Below are positions 50,124 to 57,527 of a stretch of 64,000 nt of DNA, piece after piece. Position 1 is the first letter of the stretch, and the number at the start of each line of letters is the position of its first letter. The notes under the pieces are model-generated. The model did not search any database and was not told the origin of the DNA. It worked only from the letters and a program-made list of their open reading frames with translations. The position numbers and the translations under genes were made by a program. Source of the stretch: Mycobacterium attenuatum (GTDB taxonomy: Bacteria > Actinomycetota > Actinomycetes > Mycobacteriales > Mycobacteriaceae); contig NZ_UPHT01000073.1 of assembly GCF_900566085.1 (NCBI RefSeq), positions 124,001 through 188,000 on the forward strand, in the 5' to 3' direction.

Positions 50124-51452
50124 TCAGACGCCGGCGGTGCTTGGCTCCTCGGCAGGCGCGTCGGCCGGCTGCTCCGCCGGTCTGCGTCCGAGCAGGTACC
50201 AGGTGCGCATGACGCCTTTGCCCTTGACGTTGATGTGTCCGCGCTCCTGTAGCACGAAGTCGTCCTTCAAGCGCTCGTAGACCTCGTCGGGCACCTGGAT
50301 CTTGCCCACCGAGTCGGTGGTCTCCATCCGCGACGCGACGTTGACCGCGTCGCCCCACACGTCGTAGAAGAAGCGGCGCGAGCCCACCACGCCGGCGACC
50401 ACCGGACCGGTGGCCAGACCCACCCGCACGGGCACCGAGCAACCTTGCGGATCCTTCAGTCCGGCCGCGACGTCCACCATGTCGAGGGCAAAATCTGCCA
50501 ATGCCCGCACATGGTCGGGCCGCGGGCGCGGCACTCCGCTGACCACCATGTAGCAGTCGCCGCTGACCTTGATTTTCTCCAGCCCGTGCTTGTCCACCAA
50601 CGCGTCGAAAGCGCTGTACAGCCGGTCCAGGAATCGGACGAGTTCGGCCGGCGCGGCGCTGCTGGCCAGCTCGGTGAAGCCGACGATATCGGCGAACAGC
50701 ACCGAGGCCTCGTCGTATTTGTCGGCGATGACGTCTCGTTCGGGATGCTTGAGCCGTTCGGCGATGCTGGCCGGCAACATGTTGGCCAGCAGGGCCTCGG
50801 AGCGGTCGTATTGGGCTTCCATGATCGCTTCGGCGCGGGCGGTGTCCCACAGGGCAAACCAGACCGAGACGACCACCACCACACAGGCGGAGACCGTGGT
50901 GATGACGAAGCCCGCCGATTGAGCCCAGGCGGGCTCCACTCCGGTGTTGCGGGGGACGAGAAACTCCACCGCGATGATCAACGCCGTGGCAAGGGCCGCC
51001 AGCCCGCTGGCCAGCACGATGTGTTCGATACCCAGCACCAGCACCACCAGGCAGGCGCCGACGAGAAAGAAGAACTGCGCGCCCGACCCGGTGCCGATGC
51101 TCCAGCAGCTGGCGAAGACCGTCACGTAGGCGGCTCCGATAAACGTCAGCGGTGCCACCAGTTCCCCGAACCGGTACAGCATCGGGACGATCGCGAAGAC
51201 GACGGCCGCGGCGACGTTGATCCAACTCAGCGGCCACAGCCAGGCATCGGTCAGAAGTTGCATCAGCACAAAGCTCACGCTGACCATCACGGCCAGCCAG
51301 GCGGCAATGCTGAGCAGCCGGGCGCGGCGCGCCGCGCTGCGGGCGTAGTGTTGGTCGAACTCGCGGGTTTGCTCGCGCACGACCGTGACGCAGTCGTGGC
51401 GGGTTGAGCCCTCGGATCGTTTCCGTGGGGCACCGCGTTTCTTAGCCGCCAC
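50124..51452 (-). CDS. cya: Membrane-anchored class IIIa adenylate cyclase (Rv1625c-like)
   Basis: A 442-residue enzyme that makes cAMP. Six N-terminal helices (about residues 45-205) are followed by one catalytic domain that must homodimerise, like half of a mammalian cyclase. Metal aspartates are in ASVLFADIVGFTELA and KIKVSGDCYMVV. The adenine-selecting Lys and Asp are in EKIKVSG and FFYDVWGDAVNVASRME, which also has the transition-state Asn and Arg. All are intact. The GTG at 51452 matches the family start, and TACGCT (complement of 51460-51465) lies 7 nt upstream, so the mRNA is probably leaderless. Confidence 0.95.
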   Translation of the reverse strand: MAAKKRGAPRKRSEGSTRHDCVTVVREQTREFDQHYARSAARRARLLSIAAWLAVMVSVSFVLMQLLTDAWLWPLSWINVAAAVVFAIVPMLYRFGELVAPLTFIGAAYVTVFASCWSIGTGSGAQFFFLVGACLVVLVLGIEHIVLASGLAALATALIIAVEFLVPRNTGVEPAWAQSAGFVITTVSACVVVVVSVWFALWDTARAEAIMEAQYDRSEALLANMLPASIAERLKHPERDVIADKYDEASVLFADIVGFTELASSAAPAELVRFLDRLYSAFDALVDKHGLEKIKVSGDCYMVVSGVPRPRPDHVRALADFALDMVDVAAGLKDPQGCSVPVRVGLATGPVVAGVVGSRRFFYDVWGDAVNVASRMETTDSVGKIQVPDEVYERLKDDFVLQERGHINVKGKGVMRTWYLLGRRPAEQPADAPAEEPSTAGV

Positions 51453-51459
51453 GATCAAG

Positions 51460-51465
51460 AGCGTA
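51460..51465 (-). promoter_or_regulatory. Putative -10 box of the adenylate cyclase gene
   Basis: On the minus strand TACGCT is followed by 7 nt and then GTG at 51452. This spacing supports the GTG rather than the TTG at 51458 as start codon. Confidence 0.5.
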
Positions 51466-51502
51466 ACCGCTGCGCTCGATATTGGGGGCCACCTGCCAAG
51501 AC

Positions 51503-52009
51503 TCAGGACCCACCAGCGAGGTCATGGGTGAGCCACTCCGACAGACGATGTGGCGATAGTGCACCGTTGGGCATGATGTGCTGCGCCTGGCGTCCGTCGC
51601 GGGTGGCCAAATCGGCGATCATGCGCCGGTGACAGCGCCACCAGGTCGGTTCTCCGCACATCACTGCCACGTTGGTGGTGTCGGCATCCCGCAGCAGCCG
51701 CTGGTATGCGGCGTGAAAGCCGGGTGTTCGGGTATGCGCCGCGTAATTCGCGAACGCCGGGTTTTCCCACCACCGGTCGCGTGGGACCGGGTCGACGGGC
51801 GGTTTGCGCCGGCCACCGAGGTCAGGTTCATGCCGGTAGGCAATCCCGGCGGCGCCAAGCCAATCGGGCATTGCCTGTTTGGACACATCGGGGTTGCGAC
51901 GGGAGCCTGGGAAACTACGGACATCGATCAGCAGGTTGATGTGGTGTTGGAGCAGCATGTCGGTGAGTTGCTCTGCGGACTTGGCGCCGTGGCCAATGGT
52001 GTACAGCAT
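51503..52009 (-). CDS. DUF488-family protein
   Basis: A 168-residue soluble protein. It starts MLYTIGHGAKSAEQLTDMLL, then LLIDVRSFPGSRRNPDVS, and has the family's cysteine motif VMCGEPTWWRCHRRMIADL. DUF488 proteins are widespread, of uncertain function, and suspected nucleic-acid or small-molecule enzymes. The start codon lies 10 nt from the 3' end of the upstream tRNA on the same strand, so the two may share a transcript, with the tRNA cut from the 5' leader. No gene is present here in M. tuberculosis as I recall its order. The function is not inferable. Confidence 0.82.
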   Translation of the reverse strand: MLYTIGHGAKSAEQLTDMLLQHHINLLIDVRSFPGSRRNPDVSKQAMPDWLGAAGIAYRHEPDLGGRRKPPVDPVPRDRWWENPAFANYAAHTRTPGFHAAYQRLLRDADTTNVAVMCGEPTWWRCHRRMIADLATRDGRQAQHIMPNGALSPHRLSEWLTHDLAGGS

Positions 52010-52019
52010 GATCCCGGAG

Positions 52020-52093
52020 TGCCCTCGGTGGGATTCGAACCCACACTGGACGGGTTTTGAGTCCGTTTCCTCTGCCAGTTGGGATACGAGGGC
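52020..52093 (-). tRNA. tRNA with anticodon CAA (leucine codon UUG), short variable loop
   Basis: The 74-nt cloverleaf reads 5' to 3' from 52093. Acceptor GCCCTCG pairs perfectly with CGAGGGC, followed by discriminator A. The D arm is TCCC/AGGA with GG in the loop. The anticodon stem ACGGA/CCCGT has one A-C mismatch next to the loop. The anticodon loop CTCAAAA gives CAA. The T arm is GTGGG-TTCGAAT-CCCAC. The variable region is only five bases (CCAGT), whereas leucine tRNAs normally carry a long variable arm. No CCA is encoded. The codon assignment is from the anticodon; charging is inferred. Confidence 0.93.
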
Positions 52094-52205
52094 TGAGGTC
52101 GTTTGCGTACGGCTTTCTACCTCAGAGCAGCCTCCAACCATAGCGGATTCATATCCTGATCCCGACTCGCCGCCCCCCAAGGTTTCCCATCGCAGCCGCT
52201 CACGC

Positions 52206-52211
52206 CACAAT
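52206..52211 (+). promoter_or_regulatory. Putative -10 box of pdtaR
   Basis: CACAAT is followed by 7 nt and ATG 52219. The alternative ATG at 52210 lies inside this box, so the later codon is the better start. The arrangement is the same as at hisD. Confidence 0.45.
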
Positions 52212-52218
52212 GTCCGTC

Positions 52219-52830
52219 ATGACCGGCCCCACCAACGACGCCGACGCCGTAAAACCACACCGTGTCCTGATCGCGGAAGACGAAGCGCTCATCCGGATGG
52301 ACCTCGCCGAGATGCTGCGAGAGGAGGGGTACGACATCGTCGGAGAGGCCGGTGACGGCCAGGAAGCCGTCGAACTGGCCGAGCGACACAAGCCCGATCT
52401 GGTGATCATGGATGTGAAGATGCCGCGCCGCGACGGGATCGACGCGGCGTCGGAGATCGCCAGCAAGCGCATCGCGCCGATTGTGGTACTCACCGCATTC
52501 AGTCAGCGCGACCTCGTGGAGCGCGCCCGCGACGCCGGGGCCATGGCCTACCTGGTGAAGCCCTTCACGGCCAGCGACCTGATCCCGGCCATCGAGCTGG
52601 CCGTCAGCCGGTTCAGCGAGATCACCGCGCTGGAACAGGAAGTGGCGGCGCTGTCCGACCGTCTGGAAACGCGCAAGCTCGTCGAACGTGCCAAAGGCCT
52701 GCTGCAGGCCAAGCAGGGAATGACCGAGCCGGAGGCGTTCAAGTGGATTCAGCGCGCCGCCATGGACCGGCGGACCACCATGAAGCGGGTGGCCGAAGTC
52801 GTCCTGGAAACCCTCGACACGCCCACCTAA
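52219..52830 (+). CDS. pdtaR: Two-component response regulator with ANTAR RNA-binding domain (PdtaR)
   Basis: A 203-residue antiterminator. The receiver domain has the acidic pocket in VLIAEDEALIRMDLAEML, the phosphoacceptor Asp in DLVIMDVKMPRRDG, the Thr in IVVLTAFSQRD and the Lys in YLVKPFTASD. The C-terminal three-helix ANTAR domain (LETRKLVERAKGLLQAKQG, then AFKWIQRAAMDRRTTMK) binds dual hexaloop RNA structures to prevent termination. The partner kinase PdtaS is encoded elsewhere. In M. tuberculosis PdtaR controls PPE and ethanolamine-type transcripts. It ends in a strong hairpin shared with the convergent thiolase gene. Confidence 0.95.
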   Translation: MTGPTNDADAVKPHRVLIAEDEALIRMDLAEMLREEGYDIVGEAGDGQEAVELAERHKPDLVIMDVKMPRRDGIDAASEIASKRIAPIVVLTAFSQRDLVERARDAGAMAYLVKPFTASDLIPAIELAVSRFSEITALEQEVAALSDRLETRKLVERAKGLLQAKQGMTEPEAFKWIQRAAMDRRTTMKRVAEVVLETLDTPT

Positions 52831-52836
52831 AAGGGC

Positions 52837-52896
52837 GCGAGCAGACACGGAATCGCGCGCATCCGCGCAGCGGAGTGCGATTCCGCGTCTGCTCGC
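52837..52896. terminator. Bidirectional hairpin between pdtaR and the thiolase gene
   Basis: GCGAGCAGACACGGAATCGC (52837-52856) pairs with 52877-52896 over 20 positions with one mismatch, around a 20-base loop that itself contains GCGC repeats. It lies in the gap between two convergent genes, 6 nt after each stop. There is no U-tract, as is common for mycobacterial terminators. The same stem word (GCGAGCAGAC...) is, from memory, a recurrent intergenic palindrome in mycobacterial genomes. Confidence 0.75.
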
Positions 52897-52902
52897 CAGT
52901 GA

Positions 52903-54105
52903 TTACCGCGCCACGATCACCGACGAGCCGTGGCCGAACAGGCCCTGGTTCGCGGTGATGCCGACCTTCGCGTTCGCCACCTGCCGGCCGGTGGCCTGAC
53001 CGCGCAGCTGCCAGGTCAGCTCACATACCTGGGCGATCGCCTGCGCGGGGATCGCCTCGCCGAAGCACGCCAGCCCGCCCGACGGGTTGACCGGGACCCT
53101 GCCGCCGATGGCGGTCGCGCCGCTGCGCAGCAGCGCCTCGGCCTCACCCTTGGCGCACAACCCCAGGTGCTCGTACCAGTCGAGTTCCAGCGCGGTGGAC
53201 AGGTCGTAGACCTCGGCCAGGCTCACGTCCTCGGGCCCGATGCCGGCCTCGGCGTAGGCCGCGTCGAGGATCTGGTCTTTGAACACCCGGTCCGGCGCCG
53301 GCGCCGCCGCGGTGGAATCCGTTGCGATATCCGGCAATTCGGGCAGGTGCTGCGGATAGCGGGGGGTGACCGTGCTGACCGCGCGCACCGACGGCACCCC
53401 GTCCAGGGAGCCCAGGTGCTCACGGGCGAACTTCGCGCTGGCCACGATCAGCGCCGCGGCGCCGTCGGAGGTGGCGCAGATGTCCAGCAGGCGTAGCGGA
53501 TCGGCCACCACCGGGCTGGCCAGCACGTCGTCGACCGATGTCTCCTTGCGGAAGCGGGCGTTCGGGTTGTGCAAGCCATGCCGGGAGTTCTTGACCTTCA
53601 CCTGGGCGAAGTCCTCGAGCGTGGCTCCGTAGAGGTCCATCCGTCGACGCGCCAGCAGCGCGAAGTACACCGGGTTGGAGGCCCCGATGAGGTGGAAGCG
53701 CTGCCAGTCCGGATCGTTCTTGCGTTCGCCGCCCACCGGGGCGAAAAAGCCCTTCGGCGTGGTGTCGGCGCCGATCACCAACGCCACATCGCAGAAACCT
53801 GCCAGGATCTGCGCCCGGGCGCTCTGCAGCGCCTGCGAGCCGCTGGCGCACGCCGCGTAGCTGGAACTGACCGGCACACCGTTCCAGCCCAGCTTCTGGG
53901 CGAACGTGGCGCCGGCGACAAAACCCGGGTAACCGTTGCGGATGGTGTCCGCCCCGGCCACCAATTGGATCTGACGCCAGTCCAGACCGGCCTCGCGCAG
54001 TGCGGCACGCGCGGCGGCCACCCCGTATTCGGTGAAGTCGGTGCCCCACTTGCCCCATGGGTGCATTCCGGCGCCGAGGATGTAGAGCGGCTCGGGAGTA
54101 CTCAT
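52903..54105 (-). CDS. SCP2/thiolase-like lipid-transfer protein (Rv1627c-like)
   Basis: A 400-residue thiolase-fold protein. It starts LYILGAGMHPWGKWGTDFTE. The usual nucleophile region is SSSYAACASGSQALQSARAQ, with a cysteine retained. DICATSDGAAALIVASAKFA and VPVNPSGGLACFGEAIPA are conserved blocks of the non-specific-lipid-transfer thiolase subgroup. Such proteins often act as aldolases or thiolases on CoA thioesters of lipids or sterols and need a DUF35 partner. The DUF35 gene lies directly upstream, overlapping by 4 nt, so the two proteins very likely form a complex. The substrate is unknown. Confidence 0.9.
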   Translation of the reverse strand: MSTPEPLYILGAGMHPWGKWGTDFTEYGVAAARAALREAGLDWRQIQLVAGADTIRNGYPGFVAGATFAQKLGWNGVPVSSSYAACASGSQALQSARAQILAGFCDVALVIGADTTPKGFFAPVGGERKNDPDWQRFHLIGASNPVYFALLARRRMDLYGATLEDFAQVKVKNSRHGLHNPNARFRKETSVDDVLASPVVADPLRLLDICATSDGAAALIVASAKFAREHLGSLDGVPSVRAVSTVTPRYPQHLPELPDIATDSTAAAPAPDRVFKDQILDAAYAEAGIGPEDVSLAEVYDLSTALELDWYEHLGLCAKGEAEALLRSGATAIGGRVPVNPSGGLACFGEAIPAQAIAQVCELTWQLRGQATGRQVANAKVGITANQGLFGHGSSVIVAR

Positions 54106-54548
54106 GCGGGGGCGACCCGCCACGCGTAGACGATGCGCTCGATACCGTCGTCGTCGGTGAACAGCGGCATGGTGGTCAGCTCCATCTCCATTCCGACCCT
54201 CAGGTCGGCGGCCAGCGTGCCCTCGACCACCTTGCCCAGCACGATGAGCCCTTCGTCGGCCAGCTCGACCGCCGCGACGGCGAACGGCTCGAAGGGGTCG
54301 GGGGAGGGGTACGGCGGCGGTGGGGCATACCGATTCTCGGTGTAGCTCCACAGCTTCCCGCGGTGCGACAAGGCGACGGCCTCTAGCGTGTCGGACTCGC
54401 AGCCCGGGTTGGGGCAGTTGTTCGGCCGGGGCGGAAACACATAGGTGCCGCACTGCGGGCACTTGCTGCCGATCAGATGCGGGTTGCCGGTGTCGTCGGT
54501 GGCGAACCACCCGTCAACGGCCGGTGCTTGGCTGGTGACCTCGGGCAC
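54102..54548 (-). CDS. DUF35 OB-fold zinc-ribbon partner protein (Rv1628c-like)
   Basis: A 148-residue protein. A rubredoxin-like zinc ribbon comes first, with cysteine pairs in IGSKCPQCGTYVFPPR and NNCPNPGCESDTLE. An OB-fold follows (GKLWSYTENRYAPPPPYPSP, then VVEGTLAADLRVGMEM). Proteins of this kind bind acyl-CoA and activate a neighbouring thiolase or aldolase, as with Ltp2-ChsH2 in steroid catabolism. The GTG start at 54548 reads away from polA. Its stop overlaps the thiolase ATG (ATGA). Confidence 0.88.
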   Translation of the reverse strand: MPEVTSQAPAVDGWFATDDTGNPHLIGSKCPQCGTYVFPPRPNNCPNPGCESDTLEAVALSHRGKLWSYTENRYAPPPPYPSPDPFEPFAVAAVELADEGLIVLGKVVEGTLAADLRVGMEMELTTMPLFTDDDGIERIVYAWRVAPA

Positions 54549-54628
54549 CGGCCCAGCCTACCCAGCGGAAGCGCAAAACTGAAACGTGTTGCAGTTCCGG
54601 CCCCGCATACTGCGTCGGACCAGGTGCA

Positions 54629-54634
54629 TAGAGT
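54629..54634 (+). promoter_or_regulatory. Putative -10 box of polA
   Basis: TAGAGT is followed by 7 nt and the GTG at 54642. There is no ribosome-binding site, and the spacing fits a leaderless mRNA. Confidence 0.5.
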
Positions 54635-54641
54635 GTGATCC

Positions 54642-57344
54642 GTGAGCACCGCCAGTGAGGATCGAGCCAAGCCGACGCTGATGTTGCTGGATGGCAACTC
54701 GCTGGCGTTTCGGGCGTTCTATGCCCTGCCCGCGGAGAACTTCAAGACCCGCGGCGGGCTGACCACCAACGCGGTCTACGGCTTCACCGCCATGCTGATC
54801 AACCTGCTGCGCGATGAAGCCCCGACGCACATCGCCGCCGCCTTCGACGTGTCCCGGCAGACCTTTCGCTCCGAGCGTTACCCCGAGTACAAGGCCAACC
54901 GGTCATCGACGCCCGACGAATTCCACGGCCAGATCGACATCACGAAGGAAGTCCTGGGCGCGCTGGGCATCACGGTGCTTGCCGAACCGGGATTCGAGGC
55001 CGACGACATCATCGCGACGCTGGCCAGCCAGGCCGAGAAGGAGGGATATCGGGTTCTGGTCGTCACCGGCGACCGCGACTCACTGCAGCTGGTCAGTGAC
55101 GACGTGACCGTGCTCTACCCGCGCAAAGGTGTCAGCGAACTCACCCGCTTCACCCCCGAGGCCGTCGTCGAGAAGTACGGTCTCACGCCCGCGCAATACC
55201 CGGACTTCGCCGCGTTGCGCGGCGACCCCAGTGACAACCTGCCCGGCATTCCCGGGGTGGGCGAGAAGACCGCCACCAAGTGGATTGCCGAATACGGCTC
55301 GCTGCAGGAGCTGGTCGACCATGTCGACTCGGTTCGCGGCAAAGTTGGCGATGCGCTTCGGGCGCACGTGGCCAACGTGGTGCGCAACCGCGAACTCACC
55401 GAGCTGGTGCGTGATGTGCCGCTGGCCCAAACCCCGGACACGCTGCGGCTGCTGCCCTGGGACCGCGACCACATCCACCGGCTGTTCGACGACCTGGAGT
55501 TCCGGGTGTTGCGAGACCGGTTATTCGACACGCTGGCGGCTGTCGAGCCCGAGGTCGACGAGGGGTTCGACGTGCGCGGCGGGGCGCTGCAGCCCGGCAC
55601 GGTGGCGCAGTGGCTAGCCGCACATGCCGGCGACGGGCGCCGCTGCGGCCTGACGGTCGTGGGCACCCATCTGCCGCACGGCGGTGACGCCACCGCGCTG
55701 GCAATCGCGGCCGCCGACGGCGACGGCGGCTACATCGATACCGCCACGGTGACACCCGAGGACGACGCAGCGCTGGCGTCCTGGCTGGCGGACCCGGCCA
55801 AACCCAAGGCACTGCACGAGGCCAAGCTCGCCATCCATGACCTCGGGGGCCGCGGTTGGACCCTGAACGGTGTCACCTCCGACACCGCACTGGCCGCCTA
55901 CCTGGTGCGGCCGGGGCAGCGCAGCTTCACCCTCGACGATCTCTCGCTGCGCTACCTGCGCCGCGAACTGCGCGCGGAAAATCCTGAACAGCAACAACTT
56001 TCATTGCTTGACGATATGGATGGAGTGGACGACCAAGCCGTCCAAACCGCGATCCTGCGGGCCAGGGCGGTGGCGGACCTGGCCGATGCGCTGGACGCCG
56101 AACTGGCCCGCATCGATTCCACGGCCTTGCTGGCCGACATGGAACTGCCCGTGCAACGGGTGCTGGCTGACCTGGAGCGCGCCGGCATCGCTGTCGACCT
56201 GCGGCTGCTGGCCGAGTTGCAAAGCCAGTTCGCCGATCAGATCCGCGACGCCGCCGAGGCCGCATACGCCGTCATCGGCAAGCAGATCAACCTCGGCTCG
56301 CCCAAGCAGCTGCAGGTGGTGCTGTTCGACGAACTCGGGATGCCGAAGACCAAGCGGACCAAGACCGGCTACACAACTGACGCCGACGCTGTGCAGGGTC
56401 TTTTTGAAAAGACCGGGCACCCGTTCCTGCAGCATCTGCTGGCGCACCGCGACGTCACCCGGCTCAAGGTCACCGTCGACGGGCTGCTGAACTCGGTGGC
56501 CGCCGACGGCCGGATTCATACCACGTTCAACCAGACCATCGCGGCCACGGGCAGGCTGTCGTCGACGGAGCCCAACTTGCAGAACATCCCGATCCGCACC
56601 GACGCGGGCCGCCAGATCCGCGACGCGTTCGTCGTCGGCGCCGGTTATAGCGAGCTGATGACGGCCGATTACAGCCAGATCGAGATGCGGATCATGGCGC
56701 ACCTGTCCGGCGACGAAGGCCTCATCGAGGCCTTCAATACCGGCGAGGACTTGCACTCGTTCGTCGCGTCCCGGGCTTTCGGTGTGCCCATCGACGAGGT
56801 GACCGGCGAGTTGCGCCGCCGGGTCAAGGCGATGTCGTATGGGCTGGCCTACGGGTTGAGTGCCTATGGGCTGTCCACGCAGCTGAAGATCTCCACCGAA
56901 GAGGCCAAGGTTCAGATGGACCAGTACTTCGCGCGCTTCGGCGGCGTGCGCGACTACCTGATGGCCGTGGTCGAGCAGGCCCGCAAGGACGGATACACCT
57001 CAACTGTGTTGGGTCGCCGGCGCTACCTTCCCGAGCTGGACAGCAGCAATCGGCAGGTGCGTGAGGCTGCCGAGCGGGCGGCGCTCAACGCACCGATCCA
57101 GGGCAGTGCGGCCGACATCATCAAGGTGGCGATGATCGAGGTCGACAAGGCGCTCACCGAGGCCGGGCTGGCGTCGCGCATGCTGCTGCAGGTCCACGAC
57201 GAATTGCTGTTCGAGATCGCGCCCGGAGAACGCGAACGGGTCGAGGCGCTGGTGCGCGAGAAAATGGGCGGCGCCTACCCGTTGGACGTTCCGCTGGAAG
57301 TGTCGGTGGGCTTCGGTCGCAGTTGGGACGCGGCGGCGCACTGA
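54642..57344 (+). CDS. polA: DNA polymerase I (PolA)
   Basis: The 900-residue repair and Okazaki-fragment polymerase. The N-terminal 5' nuclease domain (about 1-290) has MLLDGNSLAFRAFYALPAEN, FEADDIIATLASQAEKEGY, VVTGDRDSLQLVS and the helix-hairpin-helix LPGIPGVGEKTATKWIAEYG. The central 3'-5' exonuclease-like domain lacks the canonical proofreading aspartates as far as I can see, as in other mycobacterial PolA proteins. The C-terminal polymerase domain has motif A ELMTADYSQIEMRIMAHLSG, the O-helix RRVKAMSYGLAYGLSAYG and motif C QVHDELLFEIAPGE. All polymerase residues are intact. Confidence 0.97.
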   Translation: MSTASEDRAKPTLMLLDGNSLAFRAFYALPAENFKTRGGLTTNAVYGFTAMLINLLRDEAPTHIAAAFDVSRQTFRSERYPEYKANRSSTPDEFHGQIDITKEVLGALGITVLAEPGFEADDIIATLASQAEKEGYRVLVVTGDRDSLQLVSDDVTVLYPRKGVSELTRFTPEAVVEKYGLTPAQYPDFAALRGDPSDNLPGIPGVGEKTATKWIAEYGSLQELVDHVDSVRGKVGDALRAHVANVVRNRELTELVRDVPLAQTPDTLRLLPWDRDHIHRLFDDLEFRVLRDRLFDTLAAVEPEVDEGFDVRGGALQPGTVAQWLAAHAGDGRRCGLTVVGTHLPHGGDATALAIAAADGDGGYIDTATVTPEDDAALASWLADPAKPKALHEAKLAIHDLGGRGWTLNGVTSDTALAAYLVRPGQRSFTLDDLSLRYLRRELRAENPEQQQLSLLDDMDGVDDQAVQTAILRARAVADLADALDAELARIDSTALLADMELPVQRVLADLERAGIAVDLRLLAELQSQFADQIRDAAEAAYAVIGKQINLGSPKQLQVVLFDELGMPKTKRTKTGYTTDADAVQGLFEKTGHPFLQHLLAHRDVTRLKVTVDGLLNSVAADGRIHTTFNQTIAATGRLSSTEPNLQNIPIRTDAGRQIRDAFVVGAGYSELMTADYSQIEMRIMAHLSGDEGLIEAFNTGEDLHSFVASRAFGVPIDEVTGELRRRVKAMSYGLAYGLSAYGLSTQLKISTEEAKVQMDQYFARFGGVRDYLMAVVEQARKDGYTSTVLGRRRYLPELDSSNRQVREAAERAALNAPIQGSAADIIKVAMIEVDKALTEAGLASRMLLQVHDELLFEIAPGERERVEALVREKMGGAYPLDVPLEVSVGFGRSWDAAAH

Positions 57345-57362
57345 CAGGCGATCGCGCGCCGC

Positions 57363-57410
57363 GTGTAACGTAGCGGCGGAAAAACTCGCTGAAATTCGCC
57401 GTGGCGTTAC
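57363..57410. terminator. Stem-loop between polA and rpsA
   Basis: TGTAACGTAGCGGCG (57363-57377) pairs with CGCCGTGGCGTTACA (57396-57410) at 12 of 15 positions: seven base pairs, a 3x3 internal loop, then five base pairs, around an 18-base loop. It starts 18 nt after the polA stop. It may end the polA transcript or act in the 5' leader of rpsA. Confidence 0.55.
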
Positions 57411-57527
57411 ATTCGCGACGGATGATGCGGTTTGTCCAGCATGTACACCGTCGAGTAGCCTCGACTCACATCAACAACTCAAGTCCCACGTCCCTACGAC
57501 CGACCCTGTCCGGAGCAACCCAACAAT

